From assembly GCA_024195585.1 (NCBI GenBank), contig SWBL01000015.1:210681-274680 (forward strand): a stretch of DNA of 64,000 nt, in the 5' to 3' direction. This DNA comes from Aureobasidium sp. EXF-3400. Lineage: Eukaryota > Ascomycota > Dothideomycetes > Dothideales > Saccotheciaceae. The position numbers and the translations under genes were made by a program. Below, piece after piece: positions 63,094-64,000 of this stretch (position 1 is its first letter; each line of letters opens with the position of its first letter). The notes under the pieces are model-generated. The model was not told the origin of the DNA, did no database searches, and was given only the letters and a program-made list of their open reading frames with translations.

Positions 63094-64000
63094 ATGTCTG
63101 CTCCCGCTCAGAAGTTCAAGGTCGCCGACCTCAGCTTGGCCGCTTTCGGTCGTCGCGAGATCGAGCTCGCCGAGCACGAGATGCCCGGTCTCATGGCCAC
63201 CCGTGAGAAGTACGCTGAGGAGCAGCCCCTCAAGGGTGCCCGCATCGCCGGTTGCTTGCACATGAGTATGTCAATTCGTCCACGAACAGCTCCGATTGAG
63301 GCTAATCCGCTCTTCTCCAGCCATCCAGACTGCCGTCCTCATCGAGACCCTCAAGGCCCTCGGTGCCGAGCTCACCTGGTCTTCGTGCAACATCTTCTCC
63401 ACCCAGGACCACGCCGCTGCCGCCATCGCCGCCGGCGGTACCCCCGTCTTCGCCTGGAAGGGTGAGACCGAGGAGGAGTACGAGTGGTGCCTCGAGCAGC
63501 AGCTCACCTCTTTCCCCTCGGGCAAGTCTCTCAACTTGATCCTCGATGACGGTGGTGATCTTACCGCCCTTGTCCACAAGAAGTACCCCGAGATGCTCAA
63601 GGACTGCTACGGTGTCTCTGAGGAGACCACCACCGGTGTCCACCACCTCTACAAGATGCTCAAGAACAAGGGTCTCCTTGTCCCCGCCATCAACGTCAAC
63701 GACTCCGTCACAAAGTCCAAGTTCGACAACCTTTACGGCTGCCGTGAGTCGCTCGTCGACGGTATCAAGCGTGCCACCGATGTCATGATTGCTGGCAAGG
63801 TCGCCGTTGTCGCCGGTTTCGGTGATGTCGGTAAGGGTTGTGCCCAGGCTCTCCACGCCATGGGTGCCCGCGTTCTCGTCACCGAGATCGATCCCATCAA
63901 CGCTCTTCAGGCCGCCGTCTCCGGCTACCAGGTCACCACCATGGAGAAGGCCGCTTCCGTCGGTCAGATCTTCGTCACCACCACCGGCTGCCGTGACATT
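63094..64000 (+). CDS. SAH1: S-adenosylhomocysteine hydrolase, 5' part
   Basis: Adenosylhomocysteinase (EC 3.13.2.1, formerly 3.3.1.1) reversibly splits S-adenosylhomocysteine to adenosine and homocysteine and keeps methylation going. Exons 63094-63265 and 63321 onward give the first 284 residues or so of an enzyme normally about 450 long; the window ends inside it. Hallmarks are [39 protein letters not shown] across the intron, [65 protein letters not shown] and the NAD loop [15 protein letters not shown]. Asp and Glu of the active site (LDDGGD, SEETTTG) and the Lys/Asp of [10 protein letters not shown] are all present. The 55 bp intron splits a Thr codon. Codon bias is as strong as in pgk1. 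Confidence 0.97.

Noticed and set aside
1..64000. CRISPR arrays, insertion sequences, viral insertions or retrotransposon remnants.
   Set aside because: No spaced direct repeats, terminal repeats, reverse transcriptase, integrase or transposase motifs were seen on either strand.

Overview
The window is nuclear DNA of a filamentous ascomycete (Pezizomycotina). Genes are split by many short GT-AG introns (mostly 46-110 bp) with CTAAC/CTGAC-type branch sites, promoters carry TATA boxes and pyrimidine-rich leaders, and the gene content is typically fungal: Zn2Cys6 regulators, a cutinase-factor type regulator, Sld2, Tim54, Iml2, RSC7, an RTA1 exporter and a tannase/feruloyl esterase. The style fits Dothideomycetes, but I cannot place it more precisely. 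No rRNA, CRISPR array, intact transposon, or polyketide or peptide synthase was seen.

Layout. 1-14.7 kb is mostly housekeeping: the 3' end of an Mpv17/PMP22 gene, phosphoglycerate kinase, SEM1/DSS1, IML2, RSC7, a 2.5 kb stretch without a recognisable protein but with a promoter-like spliced leader, APQ12, an intron-bearing tRNA-Phe and a bHLH factor preceded by a short upstream ORF. 15.3-22.2 kb holds a CTF1/FarA-like regulator, a DOPA-4,5-dioxygenase-family enzyme and SLD2. 22.6-30.8 kb is unusual: a serine-rich unknown protein, then seven small coiled-coil genes in a row, all on the minus strand, at least two of them clear paralogues. 31.2-38.8 kb looks like a catabolic cluster: an ACS-family MFS transporter, a divergent fumarylacetoacetate-hydrolase-family enzyme, a Zn2Cys6 regulator and a secreted tannase/feruloyl esterase. 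40-56 kb is gene-sparse accessory DNA with a small zinc-binding protein, a DOMON-cytochrome b561 protein, two Zn2Cys6 regulators, an RTA1-type membrane protein, a secreted CHRD protein and a SnoaL-like protein. 56-64 kb returns to core genes: TIM54, kynurenine formamidase, an RS/glycine-rich DUF3824-type protein and the first part of S-adenosylhomocysteine hydrolase, cut by the window edge.

How they may work together (inference). The transporter, hydrolase, regulator and esterase could release, import and degrade a plant-derived aromatic ester under control of their own regulator. The coiled-coil array has no assigned function and is the best candidate for something undescribed. All exon boundaries were set by eye from splice signals, reading frame and family knowledge; none was checked against transcripts or databases.
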